From NCBI GenBank assembly GCA_947072715.1, contig CAMTJB010000021.1, forward strand, positions 1 through 9,597: a stretch of DNA of 9,597 bases. The letters run 5' to 3'. The notes under the pieces are model-generated. The model saw nothing but the letters and a program-made list of their open reading frames with translations, was not told the origin of the DNA and did no database searches. Below, one piece after another: positions 1-6,471 of this stretch. The stretch comes from an uncultured Fusobacteriaceae bacterium. Its GTDB lineage: Bacteria > Fusobacteriota > Fusobacteriia > Fusobacteriales > Fusobacteriaceae. The position numbers and the translations under genes are program-made. The stretch's first letter is position 1; each line of letters begins with the position of its first letter.

Positions 1-712
1 ATATTGATCCAAATCTAACTCTTTCAACACCTTTTACCTCTAATATTTTTTTAACTAATTTTTCTAAAGTCGTCTTTTCTTCTAAATCATATCCATAGTC
101 ACCAATATTTATTCCAATTAAAATAATTTCTCTATAACCTTGTTTAACAATTTTTTCTATTTCATCTATTATATTTTCTGATTTTCTTGAACGACTTTTC
201 CCTCTAGCAAAAGGTATTTTACAGTATGAACAAAAACTATTGCACCCATCTTGAATTTTTATGTATGCTCTAGACATCTCTCTTAAAGTTGCAATTTCGT
301 ACTCTTCATATTCATTCTGAGAAAAAATACTCTCTCTCGTTAAAATATCAACTTCTGTTTTTTCGTCAAGATTTTTAACTAAATTAACTATAGCTTGTTT
401 ATCTTTGTTTCCAACTATATAATCAATCTCTTCAATATTCTCCAACTCTTTAGAATTTGTCTCTGCATAACATCCAGTCAAAATAACTATAGCTTCTGGA
501 TTATTTTTTTTTGATCTTCTTAACATATTTCTTGTTTTTTTATCTGCTATGCTTGTTACAGTACAAGAATTTATTATATAAATATCTGCTCTATCTTCAA
601 AAGGTACTTCCATATACCCTAAATTTCCTAATTGATTTTTTATACTCTCTGTTTCATATTGATTCACCTTACAACCTAAAGTATGAAAGGCTACTCTTTT
701 ATTCAAACTCAT
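1..712 (-). CDS. mtaB: tRNA (t6A37) C2-methylthiotransferase MtaB, 3' part cut off by window edge
   Basis: Radical-SAM methylthiotransferase that would convert t6A37 to ms2t6A37 in ANN-decoding tRNAs. The first 237 residues are present out of about 430 usual for the family; the rest of the radical-SAM domain and the TRAM domain lie beyond the left edge. The N-terminal MTTase (UPF0004) domain has C14 in TLGCKVNQYE, C50 in NSCTVT and C81 in LTGCYAE, ligands of one [4Fe-4S] cluster. The radical-SAM motif is C157-x3-C161-x2-C164 (QDGCNSFCSYC), followed by KIPFARG. The TLGCKVNQYE signature separates MtaB/YqeV from MiaB (TYGCQMN) and RimO. The ATG at 710-712 lies 14 nt inside the end of rsmE and has an AGGAGGGG Shine-Dalgarno sequence upstream, so the two genes are probably translationally coupled. 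Family assignment is firm; the substrate follows from the family. Confidence 0.93.
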   Translation of the reverse strand, partial: MSLNKRVAFHTLGCKVNQYETESIKNQLGNLGYMEVPFEDRADIYIINSCTVTSIADKKTRNMLRRSKKNNPEAIVILTGCYAETNSKELENIEEIDYIVGNKDKQAIVNLVKNLDEKTEVDILTRESIFSQNEYEEYEIATLREMSRAYIKIQDGCNSFCSYCKIPFARGKSRSRKSENIIDEIEKIVKQGYREIILIGINIGDYGYDLEEKTTLEKLVKKILEVKGVERVRFGSI

Positions 713-1421
713 TAACTAATACCCCTCCTACAACAATAGCTGCTGTTTCTGCTCTCAGTATTCTATTTCCCAAAGTAACTATTCTACACTTTTTTTCTTT
801 TAAAAATTCTATTTCATTTTTTTCAAATCCACCTTCAGGTCCTATTATATACAATATTTTTTTAGGTTTCTCTTGTAAGTTTTTCAATAAATTTTTCAAA
901 TTATTTTCTCTAGCTTCTTCATAAGGAACTATTACTAAGTCATATTCTTCCAATTTTAAATTTGTTAAAGAAACTGGTTCAGGTATATTTACGAATTTTA
1001 CCCCTTGACACTGCTTTAGTGATTCTTTTGAAATAAGATCCCATTTATCTTTTTTTTCATTAAGTTTTACAACACATCTTTTACTAAAATACGGTATTAT
1101 TCCATCAATTCCTATCTCTGTAAGCTTTTGAATAGCTAAATTCATTTTATCATTTTTTAACATTCCCATAGCAATATCTACCTGTGTTTCTTTAGAAAAA
1201 GAATCTTCTCTTTTCTCTAAAATTTCACAAACTATCTCTTTTTTTTCAACTTCAATTATATTAAGTATATATTCAAATTCTCCATCAACAGCTCTTATTT
1301 TTTCATTTATCTTAACCCTAAAAGCATTTTTAAGATGGTTTACATCATTCTTATCTTTAATTATTACCAGTTTTTCTTTAATTTCATTATCATTTTCATT
1401 ATCTACAATAACACTTATCAA
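699..1421 (-). CDS. rsmE: 16S rRNA (uracil-1498-N3)-methyltransferase RsmE
   Basis: SAM-dependent SPOUT methyltransferase that in the family methylates U1498 of 16S rRNA in the 30S subunit. At 240 residues it has the usual length. An N-terminal PUA-like domain (about 1-70) precedes the knotted SPOUT domain (about 75-240), which carries IGPEGGF (193-199) and LGNRILRAETAA (217-228), the SAM-binding knot signatures. The start is TTG at 1421: the frame is closed by TGA at 1430-1428, there is no upstream ATG, and AGGTGAT (a match to the anti-SD complement) lies just ahead. It starts 10 nt after the rrf2 stop and overlaps mtaB by 14 nt. One oddity: the stretch usually seen as QSxR before the linker reads Q137-C-Q-G140 here, without the arginine. 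Function is confident from the two knot motifs. Confidence 0.93.
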   Translation of the reverse strand: MISVIVDNENDNEIKEKLVIIKDKNDVNHLKNAFRVKINEKIRAVDGEFEYILNIIEVEKKEIVCEILEKREDSFSKETQVDIAMGMLKNDKMNLAIQKLTEIGIDGIIPYFSKRCVVKLNEKKDKWDLISKESLKQCQGVKFVNIPEPVSLTNLKLEEYDLVIVPYEEARENNLKNLLKNLQEKPKKILYIIGPEGGFEKNEIEFLKEKKCRIVTLGNRILRAETAAIVVGGVLVNEFE

Positions 1422-1426
1422 TATTA

Positions 1427-1433
1427 ATCACCT
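1427..1433 (-). promoter_or_regulatory. Ribosome binding site that decides the TTG start of rsmE
   Basis: The - strand reads AGGTGAT here, seven bases complementary to the 16S rRNA 3' end. AGGTG is followed by 7 nt and then the TTG at 1421. It overlaps the TAG stop of the upstream rrf2 gene (1434-1432), so termination and initiation are adjacent. No ATG or GTG is available upstream in the rsmE frame before the TGA at 1430-1428. Confidence 0.75.
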
Positions 1434-1860
1434 ATTCTATTATTTGATTATTTTTTACTAAATCTTCTAAAGTTGTATTTTCTAATATCTTAGTCATAGC
1501 TGCATCTAATTGACCCCAAATACATCCACCTTTACAATCTTGTTCTTCACAACAATTATCATTTTGACCATTATTTTCATTACAATCTATAACCTTTTCA
1601 TCTTCATCTAAAATTCTATATAAATCATGGAGAGTTATGTCTTTAGGATCTTTTAATAACTTATATCCCCCTGTTGGACCTCTCTTCCCCTCAATTATCT
1701 TTTCATTCTTTAATTTAAAGAGAATCTGCTCTAAATACTGCACTGATATACTCTCTGCTTCTGATATTTCCTTTATTCTAACTAATTTTCCCTCTTTACT
1801 TTTTTCAACTATATATTTTAACGCCTTTATTCCATACCTAACCTTTGTGCTTACTTTCAC
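1432..1860 (-). CDS. Rrf2-family transcriptional regulator with a five-cysteine segment
   Basis: Probable DNA-binding regulator of the Rrf2/IscR/CymR/NsrR family, 142 residues, the usual length. The N-terminal winged helix (about 1-75) has the hallmark opening MKVSTKVRYGIKAL, a recognition-helix region around ISVQYLEQILFKL (38-50), and the wing motif RGPTGGYKL (60-68). Cysteines sit at 93, 103, 104, 109 and 113, in the region where IscR and NsrR place their three [Fe-S] ligands; CymR-type members lack this set. The segment ends with a dimerization helix (WGQLDAAMTKILENTTLEDLV). The start is GTG at 1860-1858, overlapping the ruvB stop by one base (TAGTG), with AGAGGTGG upstream. It sits fourth-from-end in an operon with ruvB, rsmE and mtaB, whose promoter carries a palindrome. 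Autoregulation and Fe-S or redox sensing are inferences; the target genes cannot be read from this window. Confidence 0.92.
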   Translation of the reverse strand: MKVSTKVRYGIKALKYIVEKSKEGKLVRIKEISEAESISVQYLEQILFKLKNEKIIEGKRGPTGGYKLLKDPKDITLHDLYRILDEDEKVIDCNENNGQNDNCCEEQDCKGGCIWGQLDAAMTKILENTTLEDLVKNNQIIE

Positions 1861-2861
1861 TATTCCACCTCTTTTTTATTACTAAACTGCTCCATGGCCT
1901 TTTCTGTAACGACCCTGCCCCTATTTGTTCTTTTTATAAAACCAATTTTTACTAGGTGTGGTTCATAAACCTCTTCAATCGTTCTTCTATCTTCACCTAG
2001 CAACAGAGCTAAACTTTCAATTCCCACTGGTCCCCCATTATAATTGTTTATAATAGCCTCTATTATCTCTCTGTCTAATTCGTCTAATCCAGACTTATCA
2101 ATACCTAATATATCTAAAGCTTCCAGAGATAATTTTTTTTCAATTTTCCCATTTCCTCTTATATCACAATAGTCTCTTACTCTTTTTAAAAGTCTATTTG
2201 CTATTCTCGGAGTTCCTCTTGACCTTAAAGATATTTCTATAGCTGCTTCATCTTCTATTTCACTTCCAAGTATACGTGCTCCTCTTTTTATGATACCCAC
2301 TATTTCTTCTTCGGTATAGTATTTCATTTTATGAGTAACTCCAAAACGATCCCGTAGAGGGGCACTCAATAATCCCGCTTTAGTTGTTGCTCCAATTAAT
2401 GTGAAATTAGGAAGTTCTATTCTAATAGATCTTGCTGAGGGACCTTTTCCTATTATTATATCTAACTCTCCGTCTTCCATGGCAGGATAAAGTATCTCTT
2501 CCACAGAAGTGTTTAATCTATGAATTTCATCAATAAATAAAATATCATTTTCCTCTAAAGATGTGAGTATTGCTGCTAAATCTCCAGCTTTATCTATAAC
2601 TGGTCCTGAAGTTATTTTTAAGCTTGAGCCCATTTCAGTAGCTATTACTCCTGCCAAAGTAGTTTTTCCAAGTCCTGGTGGTCCATAAAGTAATATATGA
2701 TCAATGGCTACTCCTCTTTTTTTAGCAGCCTCAATATAAATACTCATTTTGTCCTTTAAGCTTTCTTGCCCAACATATTCTTTTAAGGTTTTAGGTCTTA
2801 AAGTTTTTTGAATATCTAATTCATTATCCATCTCTTCAGGCATTACAACTCTATTTGGCAT
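1860..2861 (-). CDS. ruvB: Holliday junction branch migration ATPase RuvB
   Basis: Hexameric AAA+ motor that, with RuvA, drives branch migration of Holliday junctions during recombination and repair. At 333 residues it is full length. Visible features are Walker A GPPGLGKT (60-67), Walker B DEIH (111-114), the sensor region IGATTKAG (156-163), the arginine finger R172 in LRDRFG, and a C-terminal winged helix containing [17 protein letters not shown] and FIKRTNRGR, the DNA-binding part typical of RuvB. The start is ATG at 2861 with AGGAG upstream. It follows DUF445 after a 31-nt gap, and its TAG stop shares a base with the GTG of rrf2. No ruvA or ruvC is next to it here, so RuvA must be encoded elsewhere or beyond what is seen. 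Identification is certain. Confidence 0.98.
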   Translation of the reverse strand: MPNRVVMPEEMDNELDIQKTLRPKTLKEYVGQESLKDKMSIYIEAAKKRGVAIDHILLYGPPGLGKTTLAGVIATEMGSSLKITSGPVIDKAGDLAAILTSLEENDILFIDEIHRLNTSVEEILYPAMEDGELDIIIGKGPSARSIRIELPNFTLIGATTKAGLLSAPLRDRFGVTHKMKYYTEEEIVGIIKRGARILGSEIEDEAAIEISLRSRGTPRIANRLLKRVRDYCDIRGNGKIEKKLSLEALDILGIDKSGLDELDREIIEAIINNYNGGPVGIESLALLLGEDRRTIEEVYEPHLVKIGFIKRTNRGRVVTEKAMEQFSNKKEVE

Positions 2862-2892
2862 TTTATACTCCTATTTCATCATTTTTATATTA

Positions 2893-3495
2893 TCATATAA
2901 AAAAGCTTATTGCTGCTTGAAATGCACCAATAACTCCTCCTAATACTGCTCCTATAATTTCTATATGTTTAAATTCTGTTTTAGCTAAAGAAAAAGTTAT
3001 CTCTTCTAGCTTTTCCAAAGAAAATGAATCTACATTTTTTACTATTATAGACTCGAAATCAACTTCCTCTTCTAATACAGTAAATAGCTCTTCAATCACT
3101 GCTTCTTTATTACTTAAAACAATATTCTTTATTCCTGAAGTTATTTTTTCCTCTACAGAGCTACTCATAAACATAGCTGCCATTGGAAATATTTTTATAA
3201 TTTCATCTTTTACTTTCCCTTTTAACAGTCCATCTATTATTGTCTCTAGATGCAGTCCCAACTTTTCCTTATCTAAAGAACCTGTTATATCCTTCATAGA
3301 GATAACATCTGATTTTATTGCTTCTGCGATTCTCACTCCAATTTCATGTTTTCTTTTTGGAATTACACCTTGTATCTTAAAAAAACCTAAATTTATCTCT
3401 TTATATGGTCTGAATAACATTTTTATAGCAACATAATTTGTAATCCATCCTATTAAAACACCTATTAATATAATAATCACTATCTTTAATCCCAT
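2893..3495 (-). CDS. DUF445 family membrane protein (short form)
   Basis: Member of DUF445 (YheB/YjiN-like), a family without a firmly assigned function. It has 200 residues, about half the length of the longer relatives such as B. subtilis YheB. An N-terminal membrane helix (about 3-25) runs into the family signature NYVAIKMLFRPYKEI, then FKIQGVIPKRKHEIGVRIAE (about 40-60). The middle is charged and helical, and a C-terminal hydrophobic helix (about 178-200, GAVLGGVIGAFQAAISFFI) could return to the membrane, leaving the central part on one side. The start is ATG at 3495 with AAGGAG at 3511-3506, 10 nt upstream. It is the first gene after the promoter at 3535-3563, ahead of ruvB. The family call rests on the signature; I assign no role. 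Confidence 0.85.
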   Translation of the reverse strand: MGLKIVIIILIGVLIGWITNYVAIKMLFRPYKEINLGFFKIQGVIPKRKHEIGVRIAEAIKSDVISMKDITGSLDKEKLGLHLETIIDGLLKGKVKDEIIKIFPMAAMFMSSSVEEKITSGIKNIVLSNKEAVIEELFTVLEEEVDFESIIVKNVDSFSLEKLEEITFSLAKTEFKHIEIIGAVLGGVIGAFQAAISFFI

Positions 3496-3516
3496 AACTT
3501 TCTTACTCCTTATTTT

Positions 3517-3533
3517 TTTACTAATCTAGTAAA
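3517..3533 (-). promoter_or_regulatory. Perfect palindrome over the start point of the DUF445-ruvB-rrf2 operon, candidate operator
   Basis: The - strand reads TTTACTAGATTAGTAAA: two perfect 7-bp arms (TTTACTA/TAGTAAA) around a 3-nt centre. It begins 1 bp after the -10 box (3535-3540) and so covers the expected start point, just upstream of the DUF445 Shine-Dalgarno sequence. The position suits a repressor operator. The ACTA...TAGT core loosely resembles the GACT...AGTC core of IscR-type sites, and the operon encodes an Rrf2 protein, so autoregulation is a reasonable guess. It is not followed by a T-run suitable for a terminator. The symmetry is seen; the regulator is inferred. Confidence 0.5.
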
Positions 3534-3534
3534 G

Positions 3535-3563
3535 ATTTTACCATATTTTTTAGTATTTTTCAA
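3535..3563 (-). promoter_or_regulatory. Sigma-70 type promoter for DUF445-ruvB-rrf2-rsmE-mtaB
   Basis: On the - strand, TTGAAA (3563-3558) is followed by a 17-bp spacer and TAAAAT (3540-3535). The bases before the -10 read TGG, giving an extended -10 (TGnTAAAAT). The expected start point is near 3528, about 33 nt before the DUF445 ATG. The -35 box begins about 3 bp after the stem of the preceding S1 terminator. Confidence 0.75.
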
Positions 3564-3599
3564 TTAAAAATGGAGAAGTATGTTTATCTTCTCCATTTT
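3564..3599 (-). terminator. Hairpin terminator after the S1 gene
   Basis: Arms at 3567-3578 and 3588-3599 are perfectly complementary over 12 bp (AAAATGGAGAAG/CTTCTCCATTTT) with a 9-nt loop. In the - direction it starts 22 nt after the S1 stop codon. The U-run is largely the base of the stem itself (CCATTTTT, then AATT), so the tail is short and some read-through into the next operon is possible. The sequence on the other side of the stem (ACTTTTTAATT on the + strand) would also suit + strand termination, though no + strand gene converges here. Confidence 0.72.
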
Positions 3600-3604
3600 A
3601 CTTT

Positions 3605-3630
3605 TTAATTATTCAGATTAATTATTCAGA
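3605..3630 (-). repeat. Perfect 13-bp tandem duplication across the S1 stop codon
   Basis: The - strand unit TCTGAATAATTAA occurs twice in direct succession (3630-3618 and 3617-3605). The first copy holds the last residues and TAA stop of S1; the second copy lies in the 3' untranslated part and supplies an in-frame TGA two codons beyond the TAA. It looks like a recent slippage duplication. Confidence 0.9.
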
Positions 3631-5253
3631 AACAGAAGTAGAATATTTTTCTATTAATTCTCTCTCTTCATTTTTCTCAGAATCTATTTCTATTTTTTTA
3701 ATAGATAACTTTATTTTTTTCTTTTCTTTATCCATTTCAACTATTTCAGCTTTTACTTTATCTCCAACTTTAAACTTATCTTTTAAGCTCTTTAAGTTTT
3801 CTTTTGAAGCTAATTGAAGAGGTATAAATCCGTCTACACCATTTTCGATTGTTATGAACATTCCTGAATCTATAATTGTTTTAATAGCTCTTTCAATTTG
3901 ATCTCCAACTTTATAGTTTTCTAATGTCTTTTCCCAAGGAGATTTTCTTAAAGCCTTTAAACTTCCCTTTAATTTTCTTTCTTGTGCATCTAATTCTACA
4001 ACTAAATATTCAACTGTATCTCCAACTTTAGTTGAAACTCCCTCTTCTCCTATCCAATTTAAATCAGATTGGTGAATGAAAGTTGTTACACCATCTTCAT
4101 CTTCAACGAAGATTCCAAAGTTTTTAACATCTACAACTTTACCAGTTAATTTTGTTCCTACTTTAAATTTCTCTTCAGCATTACTCCATGGATCTTGTGA
4201 TAACTGCTTAATTCCTAATTTTATTTTTTTAGTTTTTGCATCCATATCCATTAATTTAACTTTTACTACATCATTTTCTTTTACAAAATCACCAACATTG
4301 ATTTTTTTAGTATTCCATGTAAAATCTGAAACGTGAACTAAACCTTCAACACCTGGAACAACTTCTACAAAAATACCGTAAGGTACAACTCTTGTTACTC
4401 TTCCTTCAATTAAATCACCTATTTTTTGTGTTTCAACTAAAGTATTCCAAGGGTTTACACTTAATTCTTTTATAGATAATTTAAGTTGCTTCTTCTCTGT
4501 ATCTACTCCTAAAACTTTAGTTTCAACAACTTCTCCTATTTTATACATTTCAGAGATGTTTTGAACTTTATTCCAAGAAATTTCAGAAATATGAACAAAC
4601 CCTCTTAAGTTTCCGAATTTTAAGCTAATTCCAAATTCTAAGATATCAACTATAGTTGCTTTTACAACATCTCCAACAGATACTTTTCCTAACTCTTCAA
4701 TTATCTCTTTCATTACTACATCTTTTCTAGAGAAAATGATTTTTCTTCCTTTTTTATCAACTTTTATGTCTTTTATTACAACATCAATATTTGTATTTGT
4801 TACATCTGCATCTAATTTGCTAGAAATTTCAGAAAGTGAATTTGGTAAAAATCCTTGTTGCTTCATGAACTCTAATATGTATCCACCGTTTATTTTCTTT
4901 AATATTTTACAAGTTATAATCTCTCCATTTTCAAAAGCTTTATCTAAGAATTTATTTCCTTCTTCCATCTCTACTTTCTTTCTAGATCCGATTAAGAACT
5001 CACCCTCGTCAGATTCTCCAATTAAAATTATTTCAACTTCATCTCCAACTGTAAATCCATCTAATTCATCTATTCTTACTCTTATTGCTGTTGGTTGTCC
5101 TATTGCATCTATATACGCAAAGTTTCTATCTTCTTGCGCTATCTTACCTACAATCTTCACCTTTTGTTTATCATTATCATCCATCGGGAAATAGTCATTT
5201 AACATTTCCTCAAATGACATTCCCTCAAACTCGTTATACTCCTTGTTAGCCAT
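3622..5253 (-). CDS. rpsA: 30S ribosomal protein S1, six S1 domains
   Basis: RNA-binding protein of the small subunit that helps mRNA binding and unfolding at initiation. It has 543 residues, close to the 557 of E. coli S1. Six OB-fold S1 repeats can be followed at about 31-95, 107-178, 192-262, 279-350, 365-437 and 449-520. Repeats 3 and 4 are the most canonical (FGNLRGFVHISEISW; GVEGLVHVSDFTW), while 1 and 2 are divergent, as in proteobacterial S1. The N-terminal FEEMLNDYF resembles the short helix that docks S1 on protein S2, supporting a true ribosomal S1. A charged tail ends in VSE. The start is ATG at 5253, 8 nt inside ispH, with AAGGGGG upstream, and a hairpin terminator follows. In several related lineages, as I recall, IspH and S1 occur as one fused protein; here the frames are separate. 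RpsA identity is strong; exact repeat borders are approximate. Confidence 0.95.
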   Translation of the reverse strand: MANKEYNEFEGMSFEEMLNDYFPMDDNDKQKVKIVGKIAQEDRNFAYIDAIGQPTAIRVRIDELDGFTVGDEVEIILIGESDEGEFLIGSRKKVEMEEGNKFLDKAFENGEIITCKILKKINGGYILEFMKQQGFLPNSLSEISSKLDADVTNTNIDVVIKDIKVDKKGRKIIFSRKDVVMKEIIEELGKVSVGDVVKATIVDILEFGISLKFGNLRGFVHISEISWNKVQNISEMYKIGEVVETKVLGVDTEKKQLKLSIKELSVNPWNTLVETQKIGDLIEGRVTRVVPYGIFVEVVPGVEGLVHVSDFTWNTKKINVGDFVKENDVVKVKLMDMDAKTKKIKLGIKQLSQDPWSNAEEKFKVGTKLTGKVVDVKNFGIFVEDEDGVTTFIHQSDLNWIGEEGVSTKVGDTVEYLVVELDAQERKLKGSLKALRKSPWEKTLENYKVGDQIERAIKTIIDSGMFITIENGVDGFIPLQLASKENLKSLKDKFKVGDKVKAEIVEMDKEKKKIKLSIKKIEIDSEKNEERELIEKYSTSVSE

Positions 5254-5270
5254 TTATTTTTAGCCCCCTT
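5246..5270 (-). promoter_or_regulatory. Coupled ispH stop / S1 start with Shine-Dalgarno inside ispH
   Basis: The S1 Shine-Dalgarno sequence AAGGGGG (5270-5264) lies within the last codons of ispH, 10 nt before the S1 ATG (5253-5251). The shared bases ATGGCTAA hold both the S1 start and the ispH TAA (5248-5246). The S1 frame has TAA immediately before its ATG (5256-5254), so S1 must initiate here. Ribosomes finishing ispH are well placed to reinitiate on S1. Confidence 0.85.
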
Positions 5271-6127
5271 ATTTTATTTTCTATTTTTATTATAACTTCT
5301 TCTGGTGTTGATGCTCCAGCGCTAATTCCTACTGTGGCAATTTTTTTAAACCAATTTATATCCAACTCTTCTTCAGAGTTAATTAACTGTGTGTTATTAT
5401 TATATTTTTTAGCTATTTCATAAAGTTTTTTAGTGTTAGAACTATTTTTTCCACCAACAATTAAAACAAAATCTACTTTTTTAGCCAACTCTTCCACTGC
5501 CTCTTGTCTTTCTTGAGTTGCACTACATATCTTGTTATATATATTAACATTCAACTTTCTATTTTCCAAGTAATTTTTTATCTCTTTTATTTTATCTTTA
5601 TTTAATGTCGTTTGAGTTAACAACGAATATTCTGTACCAACATTTAAGCTATCTTCTTTACTTTGTAGCTCTGTCATGCCCTCAAACACAGATACATTTT
5701 TTCCAAAAGACAATATACCTTTAACTTCTGGATGTTCCTTATCACCTATAAATATAATTTTTTTTTGGTCATTTTCTAATTTAACTAATTTTTCTCTAAT
5801 ATCTTTTACAAATATGCAAGTAGCATCTTTTACCTTAACTTTTCTTTTTTCTAAAATTTCATAAATCTCTTTTGTAGTTCCATGAGCCCTTATTACAACA
5901 ATATCCCCTTCTTCTAAAGAATCACTCCCTGCTATAAGATCCCTCTCTTCTAACATTCTTAATCCAAGTTCTTTCATAGCTTCTACTACATGTTCATTAT
6001 GAACCAGCATACCTAAAATATAGACTTTTTTTCCCTCTTTTATTTCATCAGCCACTTCTATACATCTATTAATGGCCTCTTTAACTCCAAAGCAAAATCC
6101 CATTTTTTTAGCTCTTATTATTTCCAA
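5246..6127 (-). CDS. ispH: 4-hydroxy-3-methylbut-2-enyl diphosphate reductase IspH
   Basis: Last enzyme of the MEP isoprenoid pathway; it reduces HMBPP to IPP and DMAPP using an oxygen-sensitive Fe-S cluster in the cytoplasm. It has 293 residues, a normal length for the stand-alone enzyme. The three cluster cysteines are C12 (MGFCFGV), C104 (DATCIFV) and C201 (ICSATQERQ). Other family motifs are LVHNEHVVE (41-49), IRAHGT (79-84), DKEHPEVKG (129-137) with the catalytic glutamate E131 or E134 region, LTQTT (170-174), GGKNSSNT (225-232) and ISAGASTPE (268-276). The usual proline after C104 is isoleucine. The start is TTG at 6127-6125, 6 nt after ptsH, served by GAGGAG. Its end overlaps the S1 gene by 8 nt. 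The assignment is certain; the weak TTG start may hold its level below that of its neighbours. Confidence 0.97.
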   Translation of the reverse strand: MEIIRAKKMGFCFGVKEAINRCIEVADEIKEGKKVYILGMLVHNEHVVEAMKELGLRMLEERDLIAGSDSLEEGDIVVIRAHGTTKEIYEILEKRKVKVKDATCIFVKDIREKLVKLENDQKKIIFIGDKEHPEVKGILSFGKNVSVFEGMTELQSKEDSLNVGTEYSLLTQTTLNKDKIKEIKNYLENRKLNVNIYNKICSATQERQEAVEELAKKVDFVLIVGGKNSSNTKKLYEIAKKYNNNTQLINSEEELDINWFKKIATVGISAGASTPEEVIIKIENKIRGLKING

Positions 6128-6133
6128 ACTTAA

Positions 6134-6403
6134 TTACTCCTCGTTGAATTTTTTAATTTCTATTAAGTCTCTTAAAGATTCTAACATGTCATCTTCATCT
6201 GGTCCATCTATTTCTAAAGTTAATATTCTTCCTTGCTCTGCTGCGAGAAGCATAAGACCCATTATACTTTTTCCATTTATCTCTTCATCATCACATTTTA
6301 CAACTACTTCTGACTCAAATTTTGCAGCAGTTTGAACAAAAAGAGATGCAGGACGTGCATGTAAACCAGCTTTATTTTTTATTTCCACTTGTGCTACTTT
6401 CAT
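6134..6403 (-). CDS. ptsH: Phosphocarrier protein HPr
   Basis: Small cytoplasmic phosphocarrier of the PTS that takes phosphate from EI and passes it to the sugar-specific EIIA domains. It has 89 residues, the normal size. The active site is H15 in NKAGLHARPAS with R17 beside it. S46 lies in NGKSIMGLMLL, the site that HPr kinase/phosphorylase phosphorylates in Firmicutes and some other phyla, and its hydrophobic patch (I47, M48, L50, M51) is intact, so Ser-46 regulation is possible; the kinase gene is not in the window. The start is ATG at 6403 with AGGGTGG upstream. It follows ptsI after 68 nt that may hold an extra promoter, and precedes ispH by 6 nt. Identification is certain. Confidence 0.98.
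   Translation of the reverse strand: MKVAQVEIKNKAGLHARPASLFVQTAAKFESEVVVKCDDEEINGKSIMGLMLLAAEQGRILTLEIDGPDEDDMLESLRDLIEIKKFNEE
6137..6142 (-). promoter_or_regulatory. Ribosome binding site of ispH made of the last two ptsH codons
   Basis: The two final glutamate codons of ptsH (GAG GAG, just before its TAA) form the GAGGAG sequence 9 nt upstream of the ispH TTG start. This decides the TTG as the start: upstream sequence belongs to ptsH and no ATG lies near in the ispH frame. Confidence 0.75.
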
Positions 6404-6432
6404 TTTTCTTCCACCCTATTTTTAATTTTTTA

Positions 6433-6462
6433 ATTATGACCTTGTTAATTTATTAATTTCAA
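6433..6462 (-). promoter_or_regulatory. Candidate internal promoter for ptsH-ispH-rpsA
   Basis: In the 68-nt gap between ptsI and ptsH the - strand has TTGAAA (6462-6457), an 18-bp spacer and CATAAT (6438-6433). This would start about 36 nt before the ptsH ATG. The gap is larger than others in this operon, and HPr and S1 are usually needed in excess over EI, which fits. The region is so AT-rich that chance matches are common. Confidence 0.4.
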
Positions 6463-6471
6463 GCTTTTTAA

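Noticed and set aside
511..924. + strand open frame of 137 codons rich in Leu, Phe and Tyr
   Set aside because: It lies opposite mtaB and rsmE, whose motifs are clear; its low-complexity composition is the shadow of AT-rich genes, and no Shine-Dalgarno sequence supports it.
3517..3533. The TTTACTA/TAGTAAA palindrome as a terminator or attenuator hairpin
   Set aside because: The arms are short, AT-rich and have only a 3-nt loop, and A-rich sequence rather than a U-run follows in the direction of transcription; it overlaps the predicted start point, which fits an operator better.
4736..5194. + strand open frame of 152 codons antisense to S1
   Set aside because: The S1 repeats are unmistakable on the - strand; the Ser/Phe/Ile-rich translation has no family features. 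The same applies to 1637-1885, 4076-4336, 5676-5864, 6072-6335 and 6669-6857.
5246..5270. Programmed +1 frameshift joining IspH and S1, as in prfB
   Set aside because: The G-run is about 13 nt from the possible shift site, not the 3 nt used in prfB; there is no CUU-UGA type slip codon, and S1 has its own ATG at proper distance from AAGGGGG. Reinitiation explains the layout.
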